From: Patescibacteria group bacterium
GTDB taxonomy: Bacteria; Patescibacteriota; Minisyncoccia; Phycocordibacterales; PALSA-1337
Reading direction: 5' to 3'
DNA length: 35,961 bases
Assembly: GCA_018970245.1 (NCBI GenBank)
Contig: JAGWWT010000012.1
Span: 1 to 35,961 of the forward strand
A program made the position numbers and the translations under genes. Below the pieces are notes generated by a model that searched no databases, was not told the DNA's origin, and worked only from the letters and a program-made list of their open reading frames with translations. The first letter of the stretch is position 1. Every line of letters starts with the position of its first letter. Positions 22,801-30,222 of this stretch are shown here, piece after piece.

Positions 22801-24271
22801 CGGTGCCGCTCAACTGCAATTCGGCGCCGATAATCGCGATTTTCACCGCGTCCGTACCCGACACTTCGTAAACTCGATCACGAATCTTCCGAGTCATCCC
22901 GAGGCGTCGCCAGATCACGCGCTGACCGTAGTTCCCGACCGCACCCATCGAAGCCCAATGTTCTTGCGACCAGGTATGCCCCCCATCGTCCGACCACCGC
23001 AACATTACTTGCGGGGAAGTGCCATCCGAAAGCCCGACACCACTCTCACAATCAAGCTGCAAACTATGGTGAGCCGTCCGCTTGAAATCGACACCAGGAA
23101 TTCCGAGGTTTTTCCTGAAAGCCCGCGAAAGGTCATCTTGGTCAGTCGGAAGTGCGCGCCAAGACCGAAGCCATTTCTGAATAGCACCGTTGTCCTGATA
23201 AACAGTCGAATCCAGAACGTATAGATTACCATTTTGGTAATCCCCGACGTAGTTCAGTCCGTTGAAGAAAGCGTGACAATTCCCCAAATGACGCCCGAAA
23301 ACACCGGCTGAAAAATTGCCCCGTTCGTGCCACATTCCGGTCGAAACGTCGTAAACCCACGTCGCATTCCCACTTGGGAAGGTCAACACGTAGAAGGTAT
23401 GGCCGTCTTGTTGATAGCCATACCCAATCGCGTCGGAAATCGTCGAATACGATTGAATATGCCATTCAACCGCGTGCGTTGATACCCGTTCGCCCGCATA
23501 TCCGTTCGCCCGATAAACGATACCCTGACCATTGATATCCCGTCCAAGCCAGAAAAGAGTATTGTCGAGTTTTGTAACCGAAAATGCTGCCGCACAACCA
23601 ATTTCATTCGTGCTTCCCTGAATAACAGAAAACGGAAAGCCGGTTCCTCCCTGATTGTACCAAACCTGCGTACTTCTTTCCTTGAACACCCAGATTTCAT
23701 CGTGGTCTGCCTTCACGGCTACCACGTTATCCGAAGTCGCCAAGGCAGCCCCCACCATTGCCGCATCATATCCTGTTGCCGGGAAATAATCCGTACTATA
23801 CACGTCTACGGTTCCAGCGACGTTGTAAACGAAATACCCATCCATAAACGTAACAGTCGAAGCACCCGGAAATCCACTAGTCGTAATCTGACTCAAAACG
23901 GACGTAACCGTGTTATAAACCCATGCGGTACTGCCGCAAGCAATGAAAAGACTTTGACCATTGTCTGCGATACTCACCGGACCCAGATTATCAACAGTCA
24001 AAACACCAATTTGTGAACCCGAATTGTTCTTGTCAACCTTGTATAAAGTTCCGTGAGCGACCACGTAAAGCCAATTTCCAAGCGCGTGCAATGCCTGAAT
24101 CGGTCCTCCCGCGCCAAACGTCACCTTCAAAGTAAGACCGGGCGCTCGCATCAAGAAAGCCGGTTCTTTTCCCCCATCGGGGACAAACTCCGGGAAAAGG
24201 TTGACCATTCGCGAGGCCGCCGCGTTTACGCTTCGCGCCACATACGTTTGCCCGAGGATCGGGGTCTTCAT
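22793..24271 (-). CDS. P22 gp10-like head-completion/tail hub protein, 492 aa
   Basis: ATG at 24271 overlaps the stop of the gp4-like gene. The N-terminus KTPILGQTYVARSVNAAASRMVNLFPE is the hallmark of the P22 gp10 (packaged DNA stabilisation) family. The rest follows the family's beta-propeller-like pattern with repeated aromatic strands (LHALGNWLYVVAHGTLYKVD, MDGYFVYNVAGTVDVYSTD, DEIWVFKERSTQVWYNQGG). It ends with a conserved MLRWSDDGGHTWS and RKIRDRVYEV. At 492 residues it is close to gp10 length. It should form a hexameric hub below the gp4-like ring, closing the portal after packaging and holding the tail parts. Confidence 0.9.
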   Translation of the reverse strand: MKTPILGQTYVARSVNAAASRMVNLFPEFVPDGGKEPAFLMRAPGLTLKVTFGAGGPIQALHALGNWLYVVAHGTLYKVDKNNSGSQIGVLTVDNLGPVSIADNGQSLFIACGSTAWVYNTVTSVLSQITTSGFPGASTVTFMDGYFVYNVAGTVDVYSTDYFPATGYDAAMVGAALATSDNVVAVKADHDEIWVFKERSTQVWYNQGGTGFPFSVIQGSTNEIGCAAAFSVTKLDNTLFWLGRDINGQGIVYRANGYAGERVSTHAVEWHIQSYSTISDAIGYGYQQDGHTFYVLTFPSGNATWVYDVSTGMWHERGNFSAGVFGRHLGNCHAFFNGLNYVGDYQNGNLYVLDSTVYQDNGAIQKWLRSWRALPTDQDDLSRAFRKNLGIPGVDFKRTAHHSLQLDCESGVGLSDGTSPQVMLRWSDDGGHTWSQEHWASMGAVGNYGQRVIWRRLGMTRKIRDRVYEVSGTDAVKIAIIGAELQLSGTDA

Positions 24272-24990
24272 CAGAAGTTCCCGGAATAAATGTTATATCG
24301 TTTGTGAGTCGCGATCAACTGATAGGGCATCGCCATTACGTCTTCCGGGTCGTTGATCCGCTTGATATCCCGCTTGCTGGCAATCGCGATCGATTTGATC
24401 GTAGGAGACGGTTCGACCCCAAACTCCGGTGCAATTTCAAGCGCGAGGTTGTACGCGAAGGCCCGCAGATAGCCGTCAGGAAGCATTAAAGCCGTCGTCA
24501 GGAGGGCCGGTTGCGTCAATTCAAGGACGCTGATGAAATGGAACTGAATCGCCCCTGTCGGCACGGGGAACAAGGTCACGGTGCCATTGGGATAGGTCGG
24601 GTTGTAGAACAGAACTTCGGGATAGGTAGACGTGATCGTTTTCACCGCAACCCCGTCGTACTGTTCCTGATTGATCAACCGAATCCCGAAGCTGACGCCG
24701 GTCCCCGTGTCCATGAAATACGTAGCATCGTCGAGCTTCACCGGTCGTATCAGGTTGTTTCCAAGCGTTCCGCTCGGTCCCAATGTCCCGCTCGCCGTGC
24801 TCGCCGGCCACGTCACCGCCTGGTCCTGCGTACAGAAGACCGACAAGCGCTCCGTGTTCCACGAATCGAGCATCTGATTCAAGGCCAGCAAGGCATCTTG
24901 CGAGGTCGCATTGGAAGGCGTCTCGCCTTCTGCCAAAACACCAAGCAGTCTTAGTGCTCGATTGATCTGGTCGCTTGCTGTCGTGGACAC
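24271..24990 (-). CDS. P22 gp4-like tail accessory factor, 239 aa
   Basis: GTG at 24990, directly after the previous stop. The N-terminal helices TASDQINRALRLLGVLAEG and QDALLALNQMLDSWNTERL match the P22 gp4 (tail accessory factor) family, which binds the portal as a twelve-part ring and lets gp10 attach. At 239 residues it is longer than P22 gp4 and has an added beta-rich middle (VLFYNPTYPNGTVTLFPVP) before the conserved helical end (PDGYLRAFAYNLALEIAPEFG). In P22 itself gp4 also has muramidase activity; no such site can be asserted here. Gene order (coat, then gp4, gp10, needle) supports the call. Confidence 0.88.
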   Translation of the reverse strand: MSTTASDQINRALRLLGVLAEGETPSNATSQDALLALNQMLDSWNTERLSVFCTQDQAVTWPASTASGTLGPSGTLGNNLIRPVKLDDATYFMDTGTGVSFGIRLINQEQYDGVAVKTITSTYPEVLFYNPTYPNGTVTLFPVPTGAIQFHFISVLELTQPALLTTALMLPDGYLRAFAYNLALEIAPEFGVEPSPTIKSIAIASKRDIKRINDPEDVMAMPYQLIATHKRYNIYSGNF

Positions 24991-25176
24991 CTATTCCGTC
25001 CGCTTCGATCGGCCACCCTTCCGCCTTGGCGACAAGAACGCCGGTACGTCATCCTCTTCGCGATCATCATCCAGCATGTAGCGCTCCCATCCGTTTGATT
25101 CGTCGGAAAGCGCTTCCTCTTCCGCGATGGCTACCTTGGTGCCATGCACTTCATGCCGCAAGTAGATCGTAGCCAT
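24991..25176 (-). CDS. Small conserved head-region protein, 61 aa
   Basis: ATG at 25176, just downstream of the repeat-rich head protein and ending immediately before the gp4-like gene. The 61 residues start MATIYLRHEVHGTKVAI followed by EEEALSDESNGWERY, a pattern I recall from small proteins next to head-completion genes in many podophages and siphophages. The second half is acidic then strongly basic (RRKGGRSKR). No domain of known function. Probably a minor structural or assembly protein. Confidence 0.72.
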   Translation of the reverse strand: MATIYLRHEVHGTKVAIAEEEALSDESNGWERYMLDDDREEDDVPAFLSPRRKGGRSKRTE

Positions 25177-25179
25177 GAC

Positions 25180-26277
25180 CTAGATGTTGATGTACTCGAT
25201 GTAGAGGTTGGCCACCTGACCTCCCGATGCGCCAGTTGCCGTCGAAGCCGTGACCCACGCGCCAGCCGCAAGACGGATGACCGCCGGCGGGTTGTAGTTG
25301 AACACTCCGGTCGCTGAATGCGTGTCCTGACCGTTCAGCAAATTGTTTGCCAAGGTCGTACCAGAAACGGCCGTGGTACCTACAGAGACGGTGCAAACCC
25401 CGGTCGCGACGGTCGTCACGTCGAGCCAGCACCGCATGATCATGATCGCGCCGGCTTCCGGGTTCACCCACGACGTGATACCGCCGCCGGTGTCCGTGCC
25501 GCCGTTCGCTGTCAGCTTCGCGATCTTCGGAACACGGTCGCTCTTGCCGGCACCGAGCACGCCGAACACGTCCACCGCGTTCAACTTGAACGCGGTCTTC
25601 GTGTCGCGCACGTCAAGCTGCTTGCTGGCATCGAGTACGGTCGCACTCGATGCTGCCGCCGTTCCCGCCGTCACCCCGTGCAAGACGTTGATTTCCGGTG
25701 CCGTCGCCGTGACTGCTGTTCCCGCGCCCGCTCCAAGGGAGAGCGTCCCAAGGACCAGTGCGTCCGTTCGCTTGTTCGCGTCCACGACAACCGCGCCAGA
25801 CGCTAGCGTGGTGCCAGCCGTCACCCCGTGCAAGACGTTGATTTCCGGTGCCGTCGCCGTCACCGCCGTTCCGCCAGCCGCGCCGAGGTTGAGCGTGCCC
25901 AACACCAAGGTATCGAGCCGCTTGTTCGCGTCTACGACCAGGGCCGAGGAAACGGCCACGGTGCCAGCCACCACGCTATGCAGGACATTCAATTCGGCTG
26001 CCGTCGCCGTCACCGCCGTTCCCGCACCCGCTCCGAGGGAGAGCGTGCCGATAACCAGGGCATCCGCACGCTTGTTCGCGTCCACCACGACCGCCTTGGA
26101 AGCAGCCACGGTACCCGCCGTCACCCCGTGGAGCACGTCGATTTCGGCCGTTGTCGCGGTCATCCCATGAACCGTGTTGAGTTCGGCCGCTGTTGCCGTC
26201 ACTGGCGTTCCGGCGAGGGAAAGGGAGTCGAAGTCGGGATCAGCGAATGCGACCCCGGTTGGCTTGCTGTTCGCCAT
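25180..26277 (-). CDS. Repeat-containing head fibre/decoration protein, 365 aa
   Basis: ATG at 26277. Residues about 26-220 consist of four copies of a 50-residue unit (VTATAxEINVLHGVTAGTxxAS, then VVVDANKRxDxLVLGTLSLGAGAGTA), the first and last incomplete. The C-terminal 130 residues form a separate beta-rich domain (PKIAKLTANGGTDTGGG...VTASTATGASGGQVANLYIEYINI). Units of this type are typical of elongated beta-stranded, trimeric phage fibres. Its place directly after the coat and decoration genes, far from the tail fibre, suggests it decorates the capsid; a tail role cannot be excluded. Confidence 0.75.
   Translation of the reverse strand: MANSKPTGVAFADPDFDSLSLAGTPVTATAAELNTVHGMTATTAEIDVLHGVTAGTVAASKAVVVDANKRADALVIGTLSLGAGAGTAVTATAAELNVLHSVVAGTVAVSSALVVDANKRLDTLVLGTLNLGAAGGTAVTATAPEINVLHGVTAGTTLASGAVVVDANKRTDALVLGTLSLGAGAGTAVTATAPEINVLHGVTAGTAAASSATVLDASKQLDVRDTKTAFKLNAVDVFGVLGAGKSDRVPKIAKLTANGGTDTGGGITSWVNPEAGAIMIMRCWLDVTTVATGVCTVSVGTTAVSGTTLANNLLNGQDTHSATGVFNYNPPAVIRLAAGAWVTASTATGASGGQVANLYIEYINI
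25640..26190 (-). repeat. 150-bp in-frame tandem repeats
   Basis: Units of about 150 bases recur within the 365-aa head protein. For example, the plus-strand text GTCACCCCGTGCAAGACG appears near 25671 and again exactly 150 bases on. Copies differ by scattered, mostly synonymous changes, so the array is old but still recognisable; boundaries are approximate. Confidence 0.8.
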
Positions 26278-26290
26278 GTCAGTTCCCTTT

Positions 26291-26692
26291 CTAGCCAGCG
26301 ATCCGGTAGAGGGTGTACGCTGCTGTGCCCGTCCGTCGCACGCGGTAGTGCGTCGCCGTGTTCTGCGCGGTCGTCAGGGCGCCCGTCGTCGTCCAACCTG
26401 TGTTCGTGACGACCGTCGCGGTGCCCGCGCCAAGACCGATGACGAAGAAATCGAACGCGATGTTGGCGTTCTGGGCATTGGTCAAGGCCGCATCGAGGTC
26501 CGTCGCCAGCGGCAAGGTAAGGTTCTTGCCGGCGCCATTGTTGAACGTGATGATGCCGGCCATCAGGTCAGCCGCCTTGAGGGTCGCTACGTCCGTGTAT
26601 GCCGTTTCCGCGCCTTGTGCGAAAAGTAGAGGTTCGCCGGAATTCGCGGCGCGAGTCTGAAGGCCACCGCCGGAGACTGCGGGAAAAGTCAT
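26291..26692 (-). CDS. Small head decoration-type protein, 133 aa
   Basis: ATG at 26692, between coat and the repeat protein. The 133-residue product is beta-rich with Thr, Ala and Gly: ITFNNGAGKNLTLPLATDLDAAL, AFDFFVIGLGAGTATVV, THYRVRRTGTAAYTLYRI. This kind of single beta domain is common in phage minor head or cement proteins located just after the coat gene. There is no membrane segment or catalytic motif. Assigned by position and fold type only. Confidence 0.68.
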   Translation of the reverse strand: MTFPAVSGGGLQTRAANSGEPLLFAQGAETAYTDVATLKAADLMAGIITFNNGAGKNLTLPLATDLDAALTNAQNANIAFDFFVIGLGAGTATVVTNTGWTTTGALTTAQNTATHYRVRRTGTAAYTLYRIAG

Positions 26693-26721
26693 GGAAGTTC
26701 ACCGATCCTTTCGTCGTGCGG

Positions 26722-27921
26722 TTAGCCCCAAAGCCGGCAAGCCAGTTCGGGCCGGATGACCCCGTACCCGTAGAGCACATCCACGCGGCACGGCATACGG
26801 TCGTTGTTGATATCGTACTGCCGCACGATGCGAAGACTGATCCCGTTGTGGTTCGCCCGCGCCGCCATATCGACTCCCTGCGGCATTTCGAGGTCTGCCG
26901 TGGCAAGCGCGATAGCGTTCTTGTGATAGATGAGGTTCTGCGGGTAGGTCGTTGACGCCGCTCCGAGCCAGGTCACGGCCGAGGTTGCCGCCGGAAGCGT
27001 GTCCACGGTCGCCAAAGCCGAAGTGTTGTCGTAGATCGCGGCCACCTTGACGGTTGCGGCACTCCCGGAAGCCGTGGCATCCGCCGTCGCGACGAACTGA
27101 AACAGGGAGCCGGTCGATTGGCGCGTCTGTGGGTTGACCTTGTTCGTTCCGGCGATCGTGAACACGTCGCCTTTCTTGATCGTGTCGGTCGCACCGTTCG
27201 TCGTGATCGCGATCGACGTGTCGCCGTTCTTGGAGGTCGTCGTGACCGTCGCGCCGGCCGTGCGGGAGCCCGTGGTGAACTGCTGAATGGATTGCGACAT
27301 GCTGAACTCTTCGAACCCCAGCACGCGCTCGCCCATCAGCCCTTCCTTGAACTGCTTGGAGAGCGTGTCGGTCGGGTTGAACAGGCCCTTAAGCCCGTCC
27401 ACCAACGAGGCGTTCGCGGCCGGATTGACTGTGCCATACCGTTCCTGACGCGGGCCGGCGGCTTCATCGATCTTTTGGTGCGCTTGAAGGAGCACCAAGG
27501 CCGAGGCGGGCGTCGTGCCCGGCGTGCCGACTGACTGACCAATGGCGCTGAAAGCGTTGGCCACGTCGTTGTCGATGCTGGCGGCAAGCTGGCTAATCGC
27601 GGGTTCGAGGAAGCGCTCCGAGAAGTCGTCCATCGAGAGAGCCAGTTCGGCGGTCGTAAAGTTGATACCGATGTGCTTCTGACTCGACACGGAAAGCGTG
27701 GTGTCCTGTTCGTTTTCGTCTTGAACGACCAGGGCAGGCCCGTTGCTGACCAGGTAGCGGTTCGGGAGCCGGATGCGAAGGGTCGAGCCGATCTTGGCGC
27801 CCTTTTCCGCGAAACTCTTGTCGTACTGCCGATTGCAGTTCCGAGCGATGACCAGCCGGTTTTCCAAGATTTGCAAGGATTTCCGGGTGATCATGTCGAT
27901 TGTGAGGATGGAATTCGACAC
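26722..27921 (-). CDS. Major capsid protein, P22 gp5-like, 399 aa
   Basis: GTG at 27921 with AAAGGATT upstream. The protein matches the P22 coat (gp5) family: MITRKSLQILENRLVIARN at the N-terminus, then GAKIGSTLRIRLPNRY, QKHIGINFTTAELALSMDDF, EPAISQLAASIDNDVA, and a telokin-like insertion zone (about 220-300, TSKNGDTSIAITTNG, KGDVFTIAGTNKVNPQTRQ). It ends in SLRIVRQYDINNDRMPCRVDVLYGYGVIRPEL. At 399 residues it is a little shorter than P22 coat. It builds the icosahedral shell with the scaffold encoded just upstream. No protease gene is seen, matching P22, which does not cleave its coat. Confidence 0.92.
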   Translation of the reverse strand: MSNSILTIDMITRKSLQILENRLVIARNCNRQYDKSFAEKGAKIGSTLRIRLPNRYLVSNGPALVVQDENEQDTTLSVSSQKHIGINFTTAELALSMDDFSERFLEPAISQLAASIDNDVANAFSAIGQSVGTPGTTPASALVLLQAHQKIDEAAGPRQERYGTVNPAANASLVDGLKGLFNPTDTLSKQFKEGLMGERVLGFEEFSMSQSIQQFTTGSRTAGATVTTTSKNGDTSIAITTNGATDTIKKGDVFTIAGTNKVNPQTRQSTGSLFQFVATADATASGSAATVKVAAIYDNTSALATVDTLPAATSAVTWLGAASTTYPQNLIYHKNAIALATADLEMPQGVDMAARANHNGISLRIVRQYDINNDRMPCRVDVLYGYGVIRPELACRLWG

Positions 27922-27950
27922 GGACCAATCCTTTCAGCGGATTCAGACTT

Positions 27951-28796
27951 TCAGCGGGACAATCGTTTGGCCACCCGAGCTTGTTCCTGGGCAATCCATT
28001 CCGACGTAGACAGGGTTCCGATGGAACGGGGGTCCGTCGTGTCGTAGGATTCCGAAGTCGGCGTGCGGTTGGTCGTGACCGGGGTAATGGGAGCCGGAGC
28101 AGACGTGGATTTCTTGACGGGCGGTTCGCTTGCCAATTTGGCCTCGATCTTCCCTATCTCTCGCGCTTGTTGCAGCGGATGAAGGGCGGCAATGCGGGAT
28201 GCCTCCTTGGGGTTCGAACCGAGCCAGTAGGCGATATCGGGGCCTTTGTCCGAAGTCTTGATGGCGAGGGCCATTTCGTTCGTGACCGGATGATTTCCCC
28301 GTGCGATTTGATCGTAATCATCGTATCGCTCGCGGGCGTCTTCTTCGCGGTCAGCGAAAATGCTATCGACTTCGGCTTGTTGCCGGCCAGCTTCGCGCCG
28401 ATTGACCTCTTCCTGAATTTGGCGTTCGTATGCGCTTGCGTAATCCGCCGGATTCTGAAATTGGTCAGGGGTCAAGGGGATTGGCGTGTTCGGTTGCGCT
28501 TGCGCGCCGCCTTGATCGCGTTCCCACTTGCGGCGTTCCTTGGCTAGTCGTTTCCCGACAATGCCATCCAGTTCCTCTTGCGTGAAGGTCTTGGGAACCT
28601 CGGTAGCAGGAGTTGTCTGTCCGGCCGGCGTTTCGGTCGTTGCAGCATCGGAACTCGCCGGGATATCCGATGTTGGCGCGGGATTGTCCGCTGTCGTCTG
28701 ATCCCCGCTGCTTTGACCTCCGCTTTCACCCTCGAAACCAATCCAGATTTGTCGGGTGCCAGGACGAAAGATCAAATGCGTGCGGGAACGGTCCAT
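27951..28796 (-). CDS. Scaffolding protein, 281 aa
   Basis: ATG at 28796 with GAGG upstream. The product is acidic and low in complexity at the N-terminus (Ser/Thr/Pro-rich to about residue 75). It is then helical and charged (FTQEELDGIVGKRLAKERRKWERD; YERQIQEEVNRREAGRQQAEVDSIF), with a short basic helix at the very end (WIAQEQARVAKRLSR). P22-type scaffolds bind coat through a small basic C-terminal helix-turn-helix, and the pattern here fits. It lies immediately before the coat gene, as expected. Assigned by architecture and position. Confidence 0.85.
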   Translation of the reverse strand: MDRSRTHLIFRPGTRQIWIGFEGESGGQSSGDQTTADNPAPTSDIPASSDAATTETPAGQTTPATEVPKTFTQEELDGIVGKRLAKERRKWERDQGGAQAQPNTPIPLTPDQFQNPADYASAYERQIQEEVNRREAGRQQAEVDSIFADREEDARERYDDYDQIARGNHPVTNEMALAIKTSDKGPDIAYWLGSNPKEASRIAALHPLQQAREIGKIEAKLASEPPVKKSTSAPAPITPVTTNRTPTSESYDTTDPRSIGTLSTSEWIAQEQARVAKRLSR

Positions 28797-28887
28797 TGTT
28801 TCCTCATCAGAAACGCCCGGTTACTTCGAGCCGGTACGATTTGACGCCATCCTACAGGAAAGCACGAAAACTGTCAAGCAATCCGAC

Positions 28888-29907
28888 CTAGTACCCGAAT
28901 GCGGCAATCGTAACACGTACGGTCGTACTGATCTTGTTCGTTGTTACACTCACGGAAGCCGTCGTGATCGAACCGAATCCAACCGTCACGGTAAGACCCG
29001 CAACATTGTTATCCCCCGGAACTGCCAAAACTCCTAAACATTTCGTCGAGAAATTCACCGGAAAGTTAATTTGAGCGTTTCCGTTAACATCTGTCGTTAC
29101 GGAAGCCGTCTGAAAAAGAATTTGCACCCCGTTGAGAGTCAGTCGGGAGTAAGTGCTGTCATCAGTCGCCGCAAGATTCGCTGTCTGGGCAAAAGAAGCC
29201 GCCGCAGTCCCACCTAATTTCGCGCTGTCTACCGCTTGCGATGCAACCCCGAGGTATTTGGTCGAAATCGCGGCTCCCGCTTCCGAAAGACTCGAACCGG
29301 CATTGATTGCCCCGGAAGTCGATGCGGAAGCAGCCGTTACCGCACCCGTGACCGCCGCTGACGCGCCCGTGACCGCACCTGACACAGACACCGACGCTCC
29401 CGTGATACCGTTCGTAATGGCCGCCGACGCACCCGTGACGGCACCCGACACGGATATTGACGATCCCGTGATCGCTCCCGTAATCGCCGCCGAACCAGCA
29501 GCCACCGCGCCGACCGCATTGATCCCGCCCGCCGTCGAAATGCTGTTCGTCGTGGCATTCGTCGTCGAAACCTGACCTGCACCGCTAGTCCCGTACAGGT
29601 TATCCCCGAGCCCATAGATGTTATCTGCCGTCCAAAGCGTCAACCATGCACCATTGACCAGAACTTGCAGAACAAACTTGAAATTTTGACCTTCCGGGAA
29701 CCAGATTTCATTTGGAACCCGTCCCGCTGAATCCAGAAGGATCGGGTTCGCGTTTGCCACGTTGCCGGCAGAAGTCGTGTACGTCGTCTGAAGCGTGGTC
29801 GTACCAGCAGCATACGTGTAAAGTTCACCGCCGGCCGCGACAGCCCCATTGTTATCGAAAAACTGCGCTCCTGCACCGGCAACCGGAGACAGATAGTAAT
29901 TTGCCAT
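28888..29907 (-). CDS. Fibre-like protein in the head gene block, 339 aa
   Basis: ATG at 29907. Residues 1-100 form a recognisable phage fibre/spike N-terminal domain: YYLSPVAGAGAQFFDNNG, GELYTYAAGTTTLQTTYT, NPILLDSAGRVPNEIWFPEG. Residues about 120-215 are Ala/Ser/Thr/Gly repeats with a period near 10 (AVTGASAAV, ISVSGAVTGA). A C-terminal beta domain follows (TANGVQ-like strands to VTVGFGSITTASVSVTTNK). Unusually it lies between portal and scaffold and not among tail genes, so it may be a head or portal-proximal fibre. A second receptor-binding protein is the alternative. Low-complexity repeats make alignment unreliable. Confidence 0.72.
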   Translation of the reverse strand: MANYYLSPVAGAGAQFFDNNGAVAAGGELYTYAAGTTTLQTTYTTSAGNVANANPILLDSAGRVPNEIWFPEGQNFKFVLQVLVNGAWLTLWTADNIYGLGDNLYGTSGAGQVSTTNATTNSISTAGGINAVGAVAAGSAAITGAITGSSISVSGAVTGASAAITNGITGASVSVSGAVTGASAAVTGAVTAASASTSGAINAGSSLSEAGAAISTKYLGVASQAVDSAKLGGTAAASFAQTANLAATDDSTYSRLTLNGVQILFQTASVTTDVNGNAQINFPVNFSTKCLGVLAVPGDNNVAGLTVTVGFGSITTASVSVTTNKISTTVRVTIAAFGY

Positions 29908-29910
29908 CGT

Positions 29911-30222
29911 TTACCCCTGATTGATCGGCTTCGCGTATACGGTGCCGTTGGCCGCGATTTGTATCGCACTCACGCTCCAGGTGTCCGTGACACCCGGCGG
30001 CACCTTGAACAGAACGATCGTGTTCGCCGGAATCGGCGTACTGGCCGAGGTTGCGGTCGGGCTATCCCCTACCTCGATGTAGGCGTTCGTGGTCGCCCAT
30101 ACCAGAACCGCATCCGGTCCTTTGTTCCACGTTCCCGCACTGGCGGCAACGTTCGTGTAAGCGGCGTTTGCCGCCGCGAATTCCGCTTTGCCGCACGGAT
30201 TGACGATATGAGTGTTGTTCAC
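29911..30222 (-). CDS. Small beta-rich virion-type protein, 103 aa
   Basis: ATG at 30222 overlaps the portal stop by four bases (ATGA). The 103 residues are rich in Ala, Thr and Asn with strand-like segments: DAVLVWATTNAYIEVGD, ANTIVLFKVPPGVTDTW, IQIAANGTVYAKPI. It looks like one small beta-sandwich domain of the sort found in decoration or fibre-anchoring proteins, and it directly precedes the fibre-like gene. It could be the partner that anchors that fibre (inference). No known motif. Confidence 0.68.
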   Translation of the reverse strand: MNNTHIVNPCGKAEFAAANAAYTNVAASAGTWNKGPDAVLVWATTNAYIEVGDSPTATSASTPIPANTIVLFKVPPGVTDTWSVSAIQIAANGTVYAKPINQG

